The position numbers and the translations under genes are program-made. From Ecdyonurus torrentis (Eukaryota > Arthropoda > Insecta > Ephemeroptera > Heptageniidae), in contig OX439137.1 in assembly GCA_949318235.1 (NCBI GenBank), positions 14,149,291 through 14,213,290 on the forward strand: a stretch of 64,000 bases of DNA, written 5' to 3'. This document shows positions 1-10,869 of the stretch, piece after piece (position 1 is the first letter of the stretch; every line of letters starts with the position of its first letter). Below the pieces are notes generated by a model, which searched no databases, had not been told where the DNA came from, and worked only from the letters and a program-made list of their open reading frames with translations.

Positions 1-351
1 GCCCTTGAGAGTTCTTCATCATGTTGAAAAAATATTGGCTGTTGAAGCATCAAGGCACATATCAATATTCTTCACCAGCATGCAGTTTCAATTACCTTGA
101 GAGTAGACTAGTCGCGGGCTTGATCTGCTGCAAGCATTGAATTACAGTATATAAGTTAATTATTTAATAATTTTTTACATATATATTTTTTAAATAATAG
201 GCCTATGTACCGAAACGAAATGAATAACTTTCAATTTTAAATTTTAGTAATGCATTTCAATGTATATTATAGTTGTGAAATTTTATGATTTCGTTGCAGT
301 ACATATTATATTCGGTATAAATGTTAATTATAGCATTATATATAACTATAG
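1..351. other. AT-rich non-coding, nothing recognised
   Basis: No convincing reading frame, RNA gene or complete repeat is seen here. The stretch is AT-rich and ends at the first copy of the 99-bp tandem repeat. Confidence 0.5.
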
Positions 352-572
352 GGGCTGTAAGCTGCAACCTCTAGTTAAACCTTAGTTATCTTTTTTTAAT
401 TGTTGCAACAATCAAAATAACAACTTAACTACGGTTTAACTAGTTAGTTAGGGCTGTAAGCTGCAACCTCTAGTTAAACCTTAGTTATCTTTTTTTAATT
501 GTTGCAACAATCAAAATAACAACTTAACTACGGTTTAACTAGTTAGTTAGCGTTGCAGCTTACGGGGGTATA
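352..572. repeat. Family F MITE, tandemly duplicated 99-bp unit
   Basis: Two near-identical 99-bp units start at 352 and 451, each beginning GGGCTGTAAGCTGCAACC. The second is followed by GTTGCAGCTTACGGGGG, the inverted form of the start. The unit is internally palindromic (AACC..TTAGTT against AACTACGGTTT). A third diverged copy lies at 3784-3904. It looks like a small TIR element whose body was tandemly duplicated. Confidence 0.7.
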
Positions 573-1204
573 TTATATAATTGTATGCATTAAAAAATTA
601 ATCAAACTTTCTCTCCCCCCCCCCCCCCCCCCCCCCCTTGTTGAGAAGTCACGATTGCCATTTGACTGCATGTTATCTGAGTGAGATTTTCACCAGTTTT
701 GGGGGTCGTACTTATGGTTAGTATGTTCCATATTATTATAGTTACTATAAAGGTAGTACAGTTGATTCACCAAAAGCGGTTTTTTACTTCACACGTCATC
801 CTATCTAAACCCATATGTTAATTAAAAGGGGTCACTTCAATAAATCATAGTGCAACTAATACAAATTGTCAGGACATAAAAATCATATCAGAACATGCCT
901 GAACAAGTCAGCTATTGTTTTTAAATCTATAAATATCCTCCTCAGTTGATTCATATTATTAATTGACCACTTGCAATGTACAAACTTTTTAAAATAATTT
1001 GAATAATTCTTAATGCATTTCTAATGTAAAAATCGTTTTCACTTACTTGGCTGCAACAATTAAAAACATTTTATTGCAAGTGGTCCATTAATGATTTTCT
1101 GAGACGTTGCAATCCACCGCTAAGATTGGATGTCGAAGTGACTCCGGGCATTTTCGCAAAAGCGGTTTTCTCTCTAAATAAAGCCAATCACAGGCCTACA
1201 AAAT
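573..1204. other. Non-coding spacer with poly(C) tract
   Basis: A C-homopolymer occupies about 615-637. The stretch just after it (TTGTTGAGAAGTCACGATTG, about 639-700) recurs, diverged, at about 62129-62190 downstream of the last candidate exon, so it is a dispersed repeat. No gene is seen. Confidence 0.5.
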
Positions 1205-1268
1205 GTGGTTACACCCTCGTATACATAAGAAGAATGCGCGGTGACCATACTACATATCTATATAAGTT

Positions 1269-1745
1269 ATGTTCTTGGTATTTTCTAACACAATAATAGC
1301 TCCTCACTATGAATATTGTTCATCGATATTTCTGGATGCAAATGTCAGAGATATTGATAAACTAGAGAAATTACAAAATAAAGCTATGAGAATTATTCTG
1401 AAATGTGATTGGTATACTAAGAAAAATGATATGCTTAAGAAATTAAACTGGTTAAGTGTCAAACAAAAAATTGAATTTAAAGTACTGTGTTTCATTCATA
1501 AAATCACTTCAATGAAAGACGACATCTTTAGTAACTACTATAAAAAAAATAATGAAATTCATAAACATGATACTAGACAAGCAAAAGAATTCCACATGTT
1601 TTCTCAATCCAACAAATCAAGCCAAAAGTCTTTATTTGTTAATGGCATAAAATTATATAACAAACTCAATCAAGTTGACAAAGAATTAAACGTTAAAAAT
1701 TTCAAAAAACAAGTATTCAATAAACTTAAATGCAGTGATATTTAA
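1269..1745 (+). pseudogene. 5'-truncated non-LTR retrotransposon (LINE) reverse transcriptase C-terminus
   Basis: A 158-aa open stretch matches the end of the LINE reverse-transcriptase ORF: APHYEYCSSIF, then DKLEKLQNKAMRIIL (the usual LxxLQNRAxRII thumb motif), then a Lys/Asn-rich tail with the KLYNKL and NFKKQVFNKL pattern typical of the extreme C-terminus. The catalytic palm (FADD box) and everything upstream are missing, so it cannot be active. The ATG at 1269 is probably just an internal methionine. The family assignment below LINE is uncertain. Confidence 0.75.
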
Positions 1746-2611
1746 AATTAAAATAAGATAATAAACCTACATTATTATAAACTATATACCCTATGATTGA
1801 AAGTGAAGTGTAACATCAAAATAAATCAGTGTTAATGAAGTGTTAATAAAATAGCATTAAATTGCTAAAATTAACTAACAAACAAACAAACAAACAATTA
1901 ACATGTATACATATGTATAATATGTATACAGGTCTTGCCAAAAGTTCGCCCCATGGTTCGCCCGGAACGATTTTATTGAGGCGACCCGCAACCAGGCACT
2001 TTGTTATCTTTATGAGAAAACCGAGAAAATGCAGCGCAGGTGCACGTGGCAAAAAAACATGATGAAATATTTTCTTTAAGCTTCCTACTCTTAGCTTGTA
2101 TATATAACAGGCATAAATGCAATTTCAATGCTGGCACGATGAGATTTGAACAAGTTCACGGTCAGTAAACTGCAACAAAAATTGCGTGTACGTGTGTGTA
2201 GGGTGTAGGGGTACACCGGGTACACACAGGTACAGAAGTCATTTTTGTCATAGCGCGTGGACCATTTTAATGTACGACCAGAGTACGACTGATAAAAGCT
2301 TTACGAACACTTGGCGATAAAAAATGTACATAATTTACTTTAAAATACACTCTTAACATACAATAGCTACAAAGATTAAGCACTGTTTAAGTCATTCAGA
2401 GCACAAAATTACTATTTTTAAGTAACTTAAACCAATGCTTACCAACGCAGTTAGCTTCCATTCTCAACAGAAAACAGCAACCCGACAGGGCCTGGGGCCT
2501 GCAGCAACCAAACAGGCCAAGTCAAGGCAACGTTGCCAAACTTGCAAACAGCTGCAAACATGTAAAAAGGCGGAAAACATTTTGAATCAAAATCAAAACC
2601 ACAGTAGATGG
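1746..2611. other. Non-coding; degraded family B MITE
   Basis: About 1930-2060 is a decayed copy of the Tc1-like MITE found at 12125, 37637, 39678 and 61555: it keeps CTTGCCAAAAGTT and the ACCCGCAACCA..TTATCTTTATGAGAAAA core. The remaining sequence shows no gene; the short reading frames here have no recognisable content. Confidence 0.45.
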
Positions 2612-2800
2612 TACAGTAGTCCATCTCCTATAGCGGGAATGTCAGATCGAATGCGCGCCATAATTCCGACTGGGTGAAGGTGACAGAACTAGAAGCCGTA
2701 ATTTGAAGTAATGTTACGTGTAGTTCTGACAACTTCACCCAGTCGGAATTATGGCGCGCATTCGATCTGACATTCCCGCTATAGGAGATGGACTACTGTA
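2612..2800. repeat. Near-perfect 189-bp inverted-repeat MITE
   Basis: Arms of about 68 bp start ACAGTAGTCCATCTCCTATA and are repeated in reverse complement at the right end. The element is bounded by TA on both sides, as expected for Tc1/mariner-type insertion. The arms match almost completely, suggesting recent activity. The central 50 bp are unrelated. Confidence 0.85.
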
Positions 2801-3783
2801 TAATTTACTGTGAATCAAAACTGATTTCATTTACATGCTCTGATGCCATCCAGTACCAGTATATAATCATGGAAATCATTGAATATCAAAATCAAATAGT
2901 ATAATGCAGTTGTATAAATTTTATATTCTTGTAGTTTAGAAATAAAAGAAAAACTTACCATCACCATAGCACTTTTCGATTAGCCGTAATAGACTGAAAT
3001 ATATTTATCTGTACAACTGTGAAAGCGGATATAACAAAAGGATTATATTGTCACTTTCTTGTACCAATAAAGGTATACTTAACTTTTTTTCACTGTATTA
3101 ACCTGATACCAACTGAATTTAAGATTAATAAATGTATTCCGTACCTATGAGCAGTATGGGCTACTAAGGAATTTATAATACCTTATGGGCTACATCAATA
3201 GCTCTTAAAAATTAAGCTGTATGATTTAATAAATGTTAGGCCTATACTATATATGTGAAATAACAAAACATTTGTAAATTATTTTACATCAAACATATAT
3301 ATATATATATATTTATATTTTTAGTTATATTTTATGTAAATACATTATTACACATATAACATTAATACATGATAAATGTTGTAAGTAGAAAAAATATGAG
3401 TTGTATAGTTGTAATTATACAAAGTAAATATAAAAATGGAATTAAAAAAAAAGTTAAGCCAAAATTAATACAAGTTTTGACTTAGGAACTCCTTTTCCAT
3501 TAAATATTTAGTCTTATAAAAATAAATACAAGAAAATGAAGCAAAATAATCTCATGCCAAATTAAAAAAAAAAATAAAAAAAAACGGGTTTTACTTGTTT
3601 TGGTAATATCTTAGCACCATTTAAGAATTTTTGGGCTCTATAGCTTATAATACAATTAATATCTTCATTTCATTGCTTAATGTGAGAATACTCTACATAT
3701 TTTCATTCAACCAAGAGTCTTCCTAATATAAATATAACACTCATTTCAGCAAATAAAATAAAGATTTTTTTGTTATGTTACAT
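2801..3783. other. AT-rich non-coding
   Basis: Contains a short (TA)n at about 3295-3310 and A-rich runs. No gene, RNA or complete element is recognised. Confidence 0.5.
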
Positions 3784-3904
3784 ACCCCAGTAAGTTGCAA
3801 CACTCAACTAGTTAAACAGTAGTTGACTTGTTATTTTTATGGTTGCAACCATTTAAAAAAAGATAACTAAGGTTTAACTGGAGGTTGCAGCTTACAGCCC
3901 TATA
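3784..3904. repeat. Family F MITE, single copy
   Basis: Reverse-oriented, diverged copy of the repeat at 352-572, ending GGTTGCAGCTTACAGCCC. It has AGTTGCAAC-type terminal inverted repeats and lies between TA-rich flanks. Confidence 0.65.
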
Positions 3905-3970
3905 GTGGCTTATTTTTAAAGTACACCTTTTATGGACTGTCCACAATTCACATAACTTTCGTGTAAGAAT

Positions 3971-4210
3971 CCAAATAATATTTCGATGCTGTTGCAGCTA
4001 TACCAGCTTCTACTTTTAGCGCGTTTCCTTGCTTTCACGCATCTATGTTTATTGGGATAGATAAAAATGCATATCTACATTTATCGCGACAAATGTTGTC
4101 GTGATAAATGTAGATACGCTTTTTTTATGGCTATCGCGATAAATGTAGATCCATGAAAGGAATTACTCTAAAAGTAGAAGCGTGGTATAGCCGCAACAGC
4201 ATCGATTTGG
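3971..4210. repeat. 240-bp foldback MITE
   Basis: The left end (CCAAATAATATTTCGATGCT) and right end are inverted copies; both arms carry GCTATACCA and CTTCTACTTTTAG. The inner part repeats a short ATCTACATTTATCGCGA motif in both orientations around 4070-4150. Confidence 0.75.
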
Positions 4211-4375
4211 TTGTTGTATCTTTACGTAAGGGTAAATTTACATGTCATTGTGAACAACCCATTTAAATATATTCATTATAATTGTTTATATTATAGTTTA
4301 ATATTTTAATCAGCGAAATAAATAAGCTTTGATCAAACAAGCTTAAATTTATATTCCTGTATTGTAAGCCGTGCT

Positions 4376-4477
4376 CATAAGCTTTTTCTAATTGGGATTT
4401 TAATTATTTGATTTAAATAACATGCATTCTTATGAAGCTCACTTTACCATAATTCCAATCAGAAAAAGCTTATTGTA
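4376..4477. repeat. Short imperfect palindrome
   Basis: CATAAGCTTTTTCTAATTGG on the left is matched by CCAATCAGAAAAAGCTTATTG on the right, with a loop of about 55 bp. Confidence 0.55.
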
Positions 4478-5108
4478 AACACTACATAACAAAAACACAA
4501 AACTTTGGCACACTAAGCAAAACAAACATATTATTTGAAATCATAATTCTTTGTCATAAAATGACATAATAGCTGTACATCAAATACTTTTGTCTCGGCA
4601 AATACAATAAGTACCTTATTTATTTACATATTATATTTTGAATAAATTATTATAAGGTTTTGTTTTTGATTAAGTACATACAATATATTTTTTTGTAATT
4701 CACCTTAAAATGGCAATCATACTTCAAATCATAGTTTAAACATTTTTAATTTTCAACATGCAACTACATAACAAACTTCATTTATATATAACAACTTAAA
4801 CATTATTATTATTACATATTGGGATATATTTTTTAAATTTATAATACCATTTTTGTTATTGCCCTAGTACCACAAAAACATTTAATTCCAAATTTTATTT
4901 CCTTAATCCTAAATCCATTTAATTATTAATATTTATGATTCAGTTACTTTTTTGTTGATTATTATTATTTTATTTTTTTAAATTCATTTTTTTAGAATGA
5001 ATAAAGATTCAACTAAAATGATTACAATAAAAGAATGAAAAAAAAAACTGCTTTTGATAAAACAAAAATCCATACAGGGTTTACCCCCCCCCCCCCCCTA
5101 ACTTAGCT
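4478..5108. other. AT-rich non-coding, poly(C) tract
   Basis: A C-homopolymer sits at about 5085-5098. This lies downstream of the minus-strand ZAD gene and may include its 3' untranslated region, but no poly(A) signal can be singled out. Confidence 0.4.
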
Positions 5109-5424
5109 TTAAGGCATAGAACACCTTGAACTAAAAAAAAAAGTATACATATCTACTAGCCTAACATACCTACATATCAACGTTGATTTGGCTGGAGTAA
5201 TTGATTTCTAATTTATTTTCCATTCGCAAAATGGCAGCTGCGGGTTTATGACGTCACAGCTCACTAGTCCACGCACGTGGAAACCGGCAAGCTTTGATGT
5301 CATAAAACCTGCAGTTGCCATTTCGTGACTGGAAAATATATTAGAAATCAATGACTCCGGCCAAAGCAACATTGATATTTTGGTATGTTAGGATATTAGT
5401 CATGTTTTTTGTTCTACGCCTTTC
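5109..5424. repeat. Family A MITE, copy 1
   Basis: Terminal inverted repeats read AAGGCATAGAACACCTTGAA and ..TTTTTTGTTCTACGCCTTT. Subterminal repeats TTTCTAATTTATTTTCCATT (left) and its inverse (right) frame a centre with TGACGTCA. Further copies lie at 24244, 48489, 58366 (interrupted) and 61146 (short). Confidence 0.8.
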
Positions 5425-5582
5425 CACACAATAAAAATGAATCCCAATCAACAATTTAAAATCACGTTTGAACATACATAAAATTAAAAATCATGGAAAA
5501 AGAGATACACTGAAAATACCACAACAACAAATTAAATATAATATTTTTAACCTTTTACTCAATACACAACATTGGCAACATA

Positions 5583-8500
5583 TTATTGGGGAGTATAATG
5601 GTAATAAAACATACCATTACTGGTTATAGTAGAAGTAGGTTGATTAGTATTAGGAGGATATACAGGTAATGATTGTGAAGGAGGTACAGTTGTCATAGGG
5701 TAAGCATACATTGGGTAAGTAGCTTGCATTGGTACAGTTTGAAGTACAGTGGAATTCTGTTGTTGTTGTTGAGGGGATATATAAGTTTGTGTTTGATACA
5801 TTGGACTAAAATTACTTGTATTTAAGTAATTCGGCGTAACAAATAAAGAATTATTAGATGGTGTAAATGGTAATATGGTACTTTGATTATAATTGTGAGA
5901 ATGGGTATTAGAATTTTGAAGGAAAGGCGGAATATAGGACATAGAATGATCAGAATTAATGATGTTGTTAGGTTGTTCAGTAGTCTGTGGTATTGTTGTT
6001 GATATTTGTTCATAAGGATTTGGTGTTGATGTTGTTGTAGAAATATAAGGAGTAAAATTTGAATTCATACGTTCTGTAGAAATGTCAGAATTTAATGGAT
6101 AAAATGGAGTGATTACATTAGGGTTTTGAACAGGAGTCATACTGTATAAACTGTTAGAATTCAGTTGCAAGCTTTCATTCTGACTCATCTGAGATGTTTC
6201 ATTTTGAGTACTTGGAACTGGTGTTGCTACTACTTTCTTCCTTCCAATAGGACGAACAGGGGTATTGCGCACTGCAGGATTTATAGGAGACGGACGCTTT
6301 AATGTGTTTTGCTCTCTTTTAGTTCCTCTCTTGGGTGTATATTTTAAATATGATTTTGCTCCCGGATTTACAACTCTTGGTTTCTTTTTTACAGTGTTTT
6401 TAGTTGTCATATGAGAATTATAAGATGAAGTGCTAGGAGTAGGCACATCTGATGTATTTTGTAATGGTAATGGTGAAGGTGGTATATAAGTAGGAGCTGT
6501 TTGATTTGACATTGGTGTAATATATGAGGTATTTTGAGTTGCTGCAGCAAAATTTTGATATGGACTTTGTAACTGGGGAACATAAGTGCAATTATGTTGA
6601 GTGTTTACGGATTCAGAAGCAATATATGAGGTATTTTGAATCGAGTTTCCATAATATGTTGAATTTTGAACAGGAGTGAAACCATTTGGAATACAAGAAT
6701 TATTATGAGCATCATTATCAGTATGACCATTACTAGAAGTGTCACAACAACTACAGATTTGACTTGATGCATTGGAAGTAGATGATTGTAAAGGAATAGC
6801 ATAACGAGATATATTTGAATTTTCAGGAGGTTGTATTTGTTCTGTAGAAATATATGTGCCATTAACAGAACTATTATTGGCAATCTGAGTTTGATTTGGA
6901 GAAAACAAGTAATTGGTTCTACTATCTCGTTCATTTTCAAGTGTAACAATTGAATCCCTATGATTGGTTTGAACAGGAGTAATGTAAGTAGTAGTAGGTT
7001 GATTTTCATTGTTTACATTCTCATATCTAGTACCATAACTATTTTCTGCCTCAACTCTAGAAATAGGTTGAATGTACATAGGAGCTATAAATGTATTATT
7101 TTGAAATTCATCACTGAAATTATGAGATGAATTTTCATTTTGAACTCCAGAATTAAGATTTTGAATTTGTTGAATTGTTATAGGAGTAACATAGGTGGTA
7201 TTGAATTGAGTTTCAACATTTTCAGGATTTAAATCTTCAGTTTGAACTTCAGAATTTTTAGAATCATGAATATTTAAAGGAATAATATAAGAAGTGGACT
7301 GACTTTCATTACTGACATTATGATTGGAATTGTCATACGAGTCTACGGTCTCAATTGTACCATTTTGATTTTGAATGGAGCCAGTAGATACAGGCAAACA
7401 AAAGCTAGCATTAACTTGAGGTTCATTATTTACATTTTGCAAGTTTTGTAAGGTGATATTTTCTGTTTGGATTTCATTATTTGAAATTTCATTTGATTCA
7501 ACATTACTAGGGACAAGAGTATTATTCTCATTTTGATTTTCTATTCCAACATACAAATCAGTTGTTTGAATAGAATGAAAATTAGAAGAATCAATAAAAG
7601 TATTATCTTGATTTTGAACATCATTATTACAATTATTCTGAACAGCTAAAGGTGGAGGTATAGAAAAGGAGGGATTTTCAAATGAGTTAGGGGTAATGAG
7701 TTCATTTTCACTAGCATTTTGTGAGTCAGTGGTACATGTATTAGAATCTACTGCATTATTAGTATTTTCATCATTATTATGTGAAATTTCTACTCTAGTT
7801 AATTCAGTATTTGAAAAAGTAGATTGTGATGAAGTATCCTGGCTCACTTGGGAATTTGAATCTAAATTACTTGTAGATTCTTGAGTGTTTTGAGAATTTG
7901 AAATATCAGTTTCATCCTCCTCAAGTGGTGATGTTTGGGTAGAGATTTCTTCTAGTTCAAATCTAGGAGCAATAATAGTAGATGCATTAGAAGATTCATC
8001 GTTGACAGCTGTATTGTTTAGAGCAGGATTAAATGGAAGTATAACAGCAGAATTTTGACTTGATGATGCTACTAGTGTAATTTTTTGTTCTGGTAATTTT
8101 GATGGGGAAGTTGTTTCTGTTGATAATAGTGATGATGAAGGTGTACTTGTAGTGATTGGAGGTAATTCAGAATTTTCAGGACTAGCATCAGTTTCAATAT
8201 TCTCACCATCAGGCATGACATCAGGGGCAATTTTTAATTTTTTAGTATATTTTCTTTTCTTTCTCACCATAACTTCTTTACTTATATTAGATTTTTGTGA
8301 TAATTTGTTACTCAATTCTTCACTTAATGCAGATTCTATGGAATGTATATTTAAAGTAGCTTCATCATTGTTAATTGTCAGTTGTGCTTCAATGTCCATT
8401 GCCATTTCTTCAGGAGTATTATTTTTTTCTCTCTTAGCATCAGAATTAGAATTTAAAGTAACACCATTACATCTACTGTCTTGAGATCCCGCCACTGCTC

Positions 8501-8960
8501 CCTCATTTATTTCTGTAACTGAGTTTATTTTTGATCTCTTGGGACCTGGTTTGTTTTTAATTTTAACAGTTTCCACTTCACTTTTATCCTTACTTAATAC
8601 ATATTTATCAATTGTTTCCTGATTTAAACGCACTAAATTAATATTAAATGTTTTAAGATTATATTTTTTCACTAAATTGCTCTTAGCCTTTATAGATAAA
8701 CACATTTTCTTTTTGGGGGGTTCTAGACTTGTAGAAGCAATACAAGGAACCGAAGTTGACATTTCATTTGGCAAAACTTCACTGTCTGATTCTGAATCCT
8801 CACTGTCATTTAATTTGTCACTTTGTTCAGTTTCTATACTACTTCTTTTCATAGCAGCAAGGTTGCTCTGAGATTTGTTGGACTTGCCTTCAAAATGGAT
8901 GAGGTCACGAATATAATCAACACAAGGTAGACAAATAGTTTGAGAAAGTCTGTCGTTCCA
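5583..8960 (-). CDS. ZAD protein, coding exon 2 (second half of ZAD plus N/Q/S/T-rich tail)
   Basis: On the minus strand an acceptor (CTGTTTTAG) precedes TGG at 8960. Joined in phase 0 to exon 1 it completes the ZAD with CLPC (Cys52, Cys55) and VDYIRDLIHFEGK, then runs 1,125 codons to TAA at 5583-5585; total protein 1,167 aa. After the ZAD come acidic and basic stretches (KPGPKRSK, RKKRKYTKK, probable nuclear signals), a conserved motif block shared with the plus-strand paralogue (KYNLK..NLVRLNQETIDKY; IEAQL..ALSEELSNKL), then about 800 residues rich in N, Q, S and T with many TYITP-like motifs and a basic patch near residue 890. There are no C2H2 fingers, unlike most ZAD proteins. ZADs are usually zinc-binding dimerisation modules, so a nuclear adaptor or dimer partner is likely. 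An unseen alternative 3' exon cannot be excluded. Confidence 0.88.
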   Translation of the reverse strand, partial: WNDRLSQTICLPCVDYIRDLIHFEGKSNKSQSNLAAMKRSSIETEQSDKLNDSEDSESDSEVLPNEMSTSVPCIASTSLEPPKKKMCLSIKAKSNLVKKYNLKTFNINLVRLNQETIDKYVLSKDKSEVETVKIKNKPGPKRSKINSVTEINEGAVAGSQDSRCNGVTLNSNSDAKREKNNTPEEMAMDIEAQLTINNDEATLNIHSIESALSEELSNKLSQKSNISKEVMVRKKRKYTKKLKIAPDVMPDGENIETDASPENSELPPITTSTPSSSLLSTETTSPSKLPEQKITLVASSSQNSAVILPFNPALNNTAVNDESSNASTIIAPRFELEEISTQTSPLEEDETDISNSQNTQESTSNLDSNSQVSQDTSSQSTFSNTELTRVEISHNNDENTNNAVDSNTCTTDSQNASENELITPNSFENPSFSIPPPLAVQNNCNNDVQNQDNTFIDSSNFHSIQTTDLYVGIENQNENNTLVPSNVESNEISNNEIQTENITLQNLQNVNNEPQVNASFCLPVSTGSIQNQNGTIETVDSYDNSNHNVSNESQSTSYIIPLNIHDSKNSEVQTEDLNPENVETQFNTTYVTPITIQQIQNLNSGVQNENSSHNFSDEFQNNTFIAPMYIQPISRVEAENSYGTRYENVNNENQPTTTYITPVQTNHRDSIVTLENERDSRTNYLFSPNQTQIANNSSVNGTYISTEQIQPPENSNISRYAIPLQSSTSNASSQICSCCDTSSNGHTDNDAHNNSCIPNGFTPVQNSTYYGNSIQNTSYIASESVNTQHNCTYVPQLQSPYQNFAAATQNTSYITPMSNQTAPTYIPPSPLPLQNTSDVPTPSTSSYNSHMTTKNTVKKKPRVVNPGAKSYLKYTPKRGTKREQNTLKRPSPINPAVRNTPVRPIGRKKVVATPVPSTQNETSQMSQNESLQLNSNSLYSMTPVQNPNVITPFYPLNSDISTERMNSNFTPYISTTTSTPNPYEQISTTIPQTTEQPNNIINSDHSMSYIPPFLQNSNTHSHNYNQSTILPFTPSNNSLFVTPNYLNTSNFSPMYQTQTYISPQQQQQNSTVLQTVPMQATYPMYAYPMTTVPPSQSLPVYPPNTNQPTSTITSNGMFYYHYTPQ

Positions 8961-9205
8961 CTAAAACAGAAATTAAAGAGAGAAAAACAATTAGTTTGTC
9001 AAAACACATATAACTTGATTCTTTAACTAGATTTTTTCCCTATTGATATTGACAGCAGCACTTATAACTATAATCAATTTTTGATGCTATATAAATAATT
9101 TAACTTGGTATTTAATATTAATTGCTCTGCCATTTCAAAATTATATTTATTTACATACATACATATCATGACGCTATAGTATTACAATAATAAAATCGAC
9201 TATGA

Positions 9206-9471
9206 GATAATTGATAGTAAAAAGATTTTATAGAAAACACATAGATGGATTTAGAAAAAAGGAGGAACTTAATTGAGCTTACTTGTTAGACTGACAGGGA
9301 TAAAATGGTAGATAAAATAATTTCTAAACCAGGCAATAATATTTTTTGCCATAGGCTAGAAATCGTTTTCTCTACCACAGCATCCTTGTTTGTCTAAACT
9401 CCATTACTATCTCTCATTCCCTACTTTTTCTTAATCTATTTGTGTGCTTTTGTATCTTTTTATTATCATTT
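9206..9471. repeat. Foldback repeat in intron 1 of the minus-strand ZAD gene
   Basis: GATAATTGATAGTAAAAAGA on the left is matched imperfectly in reverse at about 9430-9471, and TAGAAAACACATAGAT by its inverse AATCTATTTGTGTGC. A related element lies at 35436-35612. Confidence 0.55.
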
Positions 9472-9875
9472 TATAAAAAGGGTATAAATATTTTTTTTTA
9501 ACTGGAACATCATTCAAAACTAGCTATGTTCTACTAAACAAAAATAACTTTATTGTGACTCGCCTCTTTCCTCTCTCTATGGTCCAAACTAAAAGCATAA
9601 TAAAGATATGTCATTAAATCATGACAATCAGCTATTGAAATTTTTGTAGAAAAGACAAGATTATATTACAATATTTTCTGTTTATCTATGGTGAACATAT
9701 AATTAACATACAAAACTTTACAAGAATACTAGTATTTAGAATGAATTAGTGTCAAAATTTTTAGGTTACTGTACAATATAGCTTTGAACTATGCATTTTA
9801 CTCACTCATGACTCATATTAAATTGCAAATTAAATTTATCATCTGTAAATAATCTATCAATTTTTTTTATTTTAC
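9472..9875. other. Intronic AT-rich sequence
   Basis: Within the intron between the two coding exons of the minus-strand gene. No feature recognised. Confidence 0.5.
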
Positions 9876-10256
9876 TTATTAAACACAATGTGTGAACAAC
9901 ATAAATCATTGCATTCAATTTTATATAATATAAAGATACAGATAAATCTAAGAGTAAACAGGATTGTGATAATATATTTCAACATTTAAACTCTGTGCCA
10001 AGAGAACAGTGACAAGTCTGAGGACATCAACTTTTTATTTTATAATAACCCTACCTTTAAAAAATTTAATTGGAAAAATCCAAACTGTAAAAATAGGCAC
10101 ATTTTTACTAGATTTGCAGTGCATGGTTTTCACCACAAGATTTGCATAATTAAAGAGTATGTTCCATGATTGTGGTACCTAATGTAAATGCAAATTATGT
10201 GGTGGGCAATGTGATCAATATTATTTGTTGAATGGTTCACCAAGTGTGTTTATTGA
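9876..10256. repeat. Interspersed element with short TIRs, family L
   Basis: Ends TTATTAAACACAATGTGTG and ..CAAGTGTGTTTATTGAATAA form imperfect inverted repeats. The inner 10080-10180 segment (TTTGCAGTGCATGGTTTTCA) recurs in inverted orientation at about 20030-20140. The inner sequence, read on the plus strand, vaguely resembles the tail of a LINE ORF (FTRFAVHGFHHKICIIK), so it may be a decayed retroelement piece. Confidence 0.5.
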
Positions 10257-10432
10257 ATAAAATAAAAATAAAAACTCTGAGCATGCCTTTTTTCATGAGA
10301 GTAACATTGCAAATTTAGCGCAACATTTAGAATGGTAAAATATATTATCACAAACATGTGTACACATTATGGATAGCTTAACATTAAAAATAAAATTTTA
10401 AAAAAAAAAAAAAAAGGATATAGAGGATTTAC

Positions 10433-10558
10433 CCTGACAGTAGGCATCTTTGTCCGTGTCCACCGGGCTAGCATCCGCTGATTTAGGTCAAAGAGGGAGA
10501 TTCCAGAGGTTGAATCTTTACTACATATACGGCACAATATATGTTCCTGATCATCCAT
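10433..10558 (-). CDS. ZAD protein, coding exon 1 (first half of ZAD)
   Basis: Starts with ATG at 10558 and encodes 42 residues beginning MDDQEHILCRIC, the first CxxC of a ZAD (Cys9, Cys12), followed by the usual SGISLFDLNQRMLARW core. The donor is CAGG|GTAAAT after 10433, phase 0, and joins exactly to the second CxxC in the exon at 8960. A good acceptor (TATTTTCAG) lies one base before the ATG, so an untranslated first exon probably lies upstream (higher coordinates). The intron position is the same as in the plus-strand paralogue at 16917, which supports a common origin. Confidence 0.88.
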
Positions 10559-10869
10559 TCTGAAAATAATTTTATTTATTAAATGACTTCAAATACAGAA
10601 TTTACCAATAGCTTGGGGTCTTTAGGGCAAAATAATACTCTTCACAGTGCAATAATATGTTCAATGGTCCCAAAGAAATTGGACTGATTTTCTCACATAT
10701 AAATATATGCTGCTTAGAGACATGAATATTGCGGTTAGTTTTTTGCTGGGACCAGTGTACAGTACAATGTACATAAATAAATAGTTTGTATTAATCAAAG
10801 CCTCAAAGATCTGCTACATGCAACACTTTTTCATTGGTCAAAATAAAAACATTGCCGGTGAAAAAATTC
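10559..10869. other. Upstream flank of minus-strand ZAD gene
   Basis: Probable intron in the 5' untranslated region of the minus-strand gene, given the acceptor next to its ATG. No element recognised. Confidence 0.4.

Noticed and set aside
352..572. CRISPR-like repeat array
   Set aside because: Only two adjacent 99-bp units without spacers, in a eukaryotic genome; it is a duplicated MITE.
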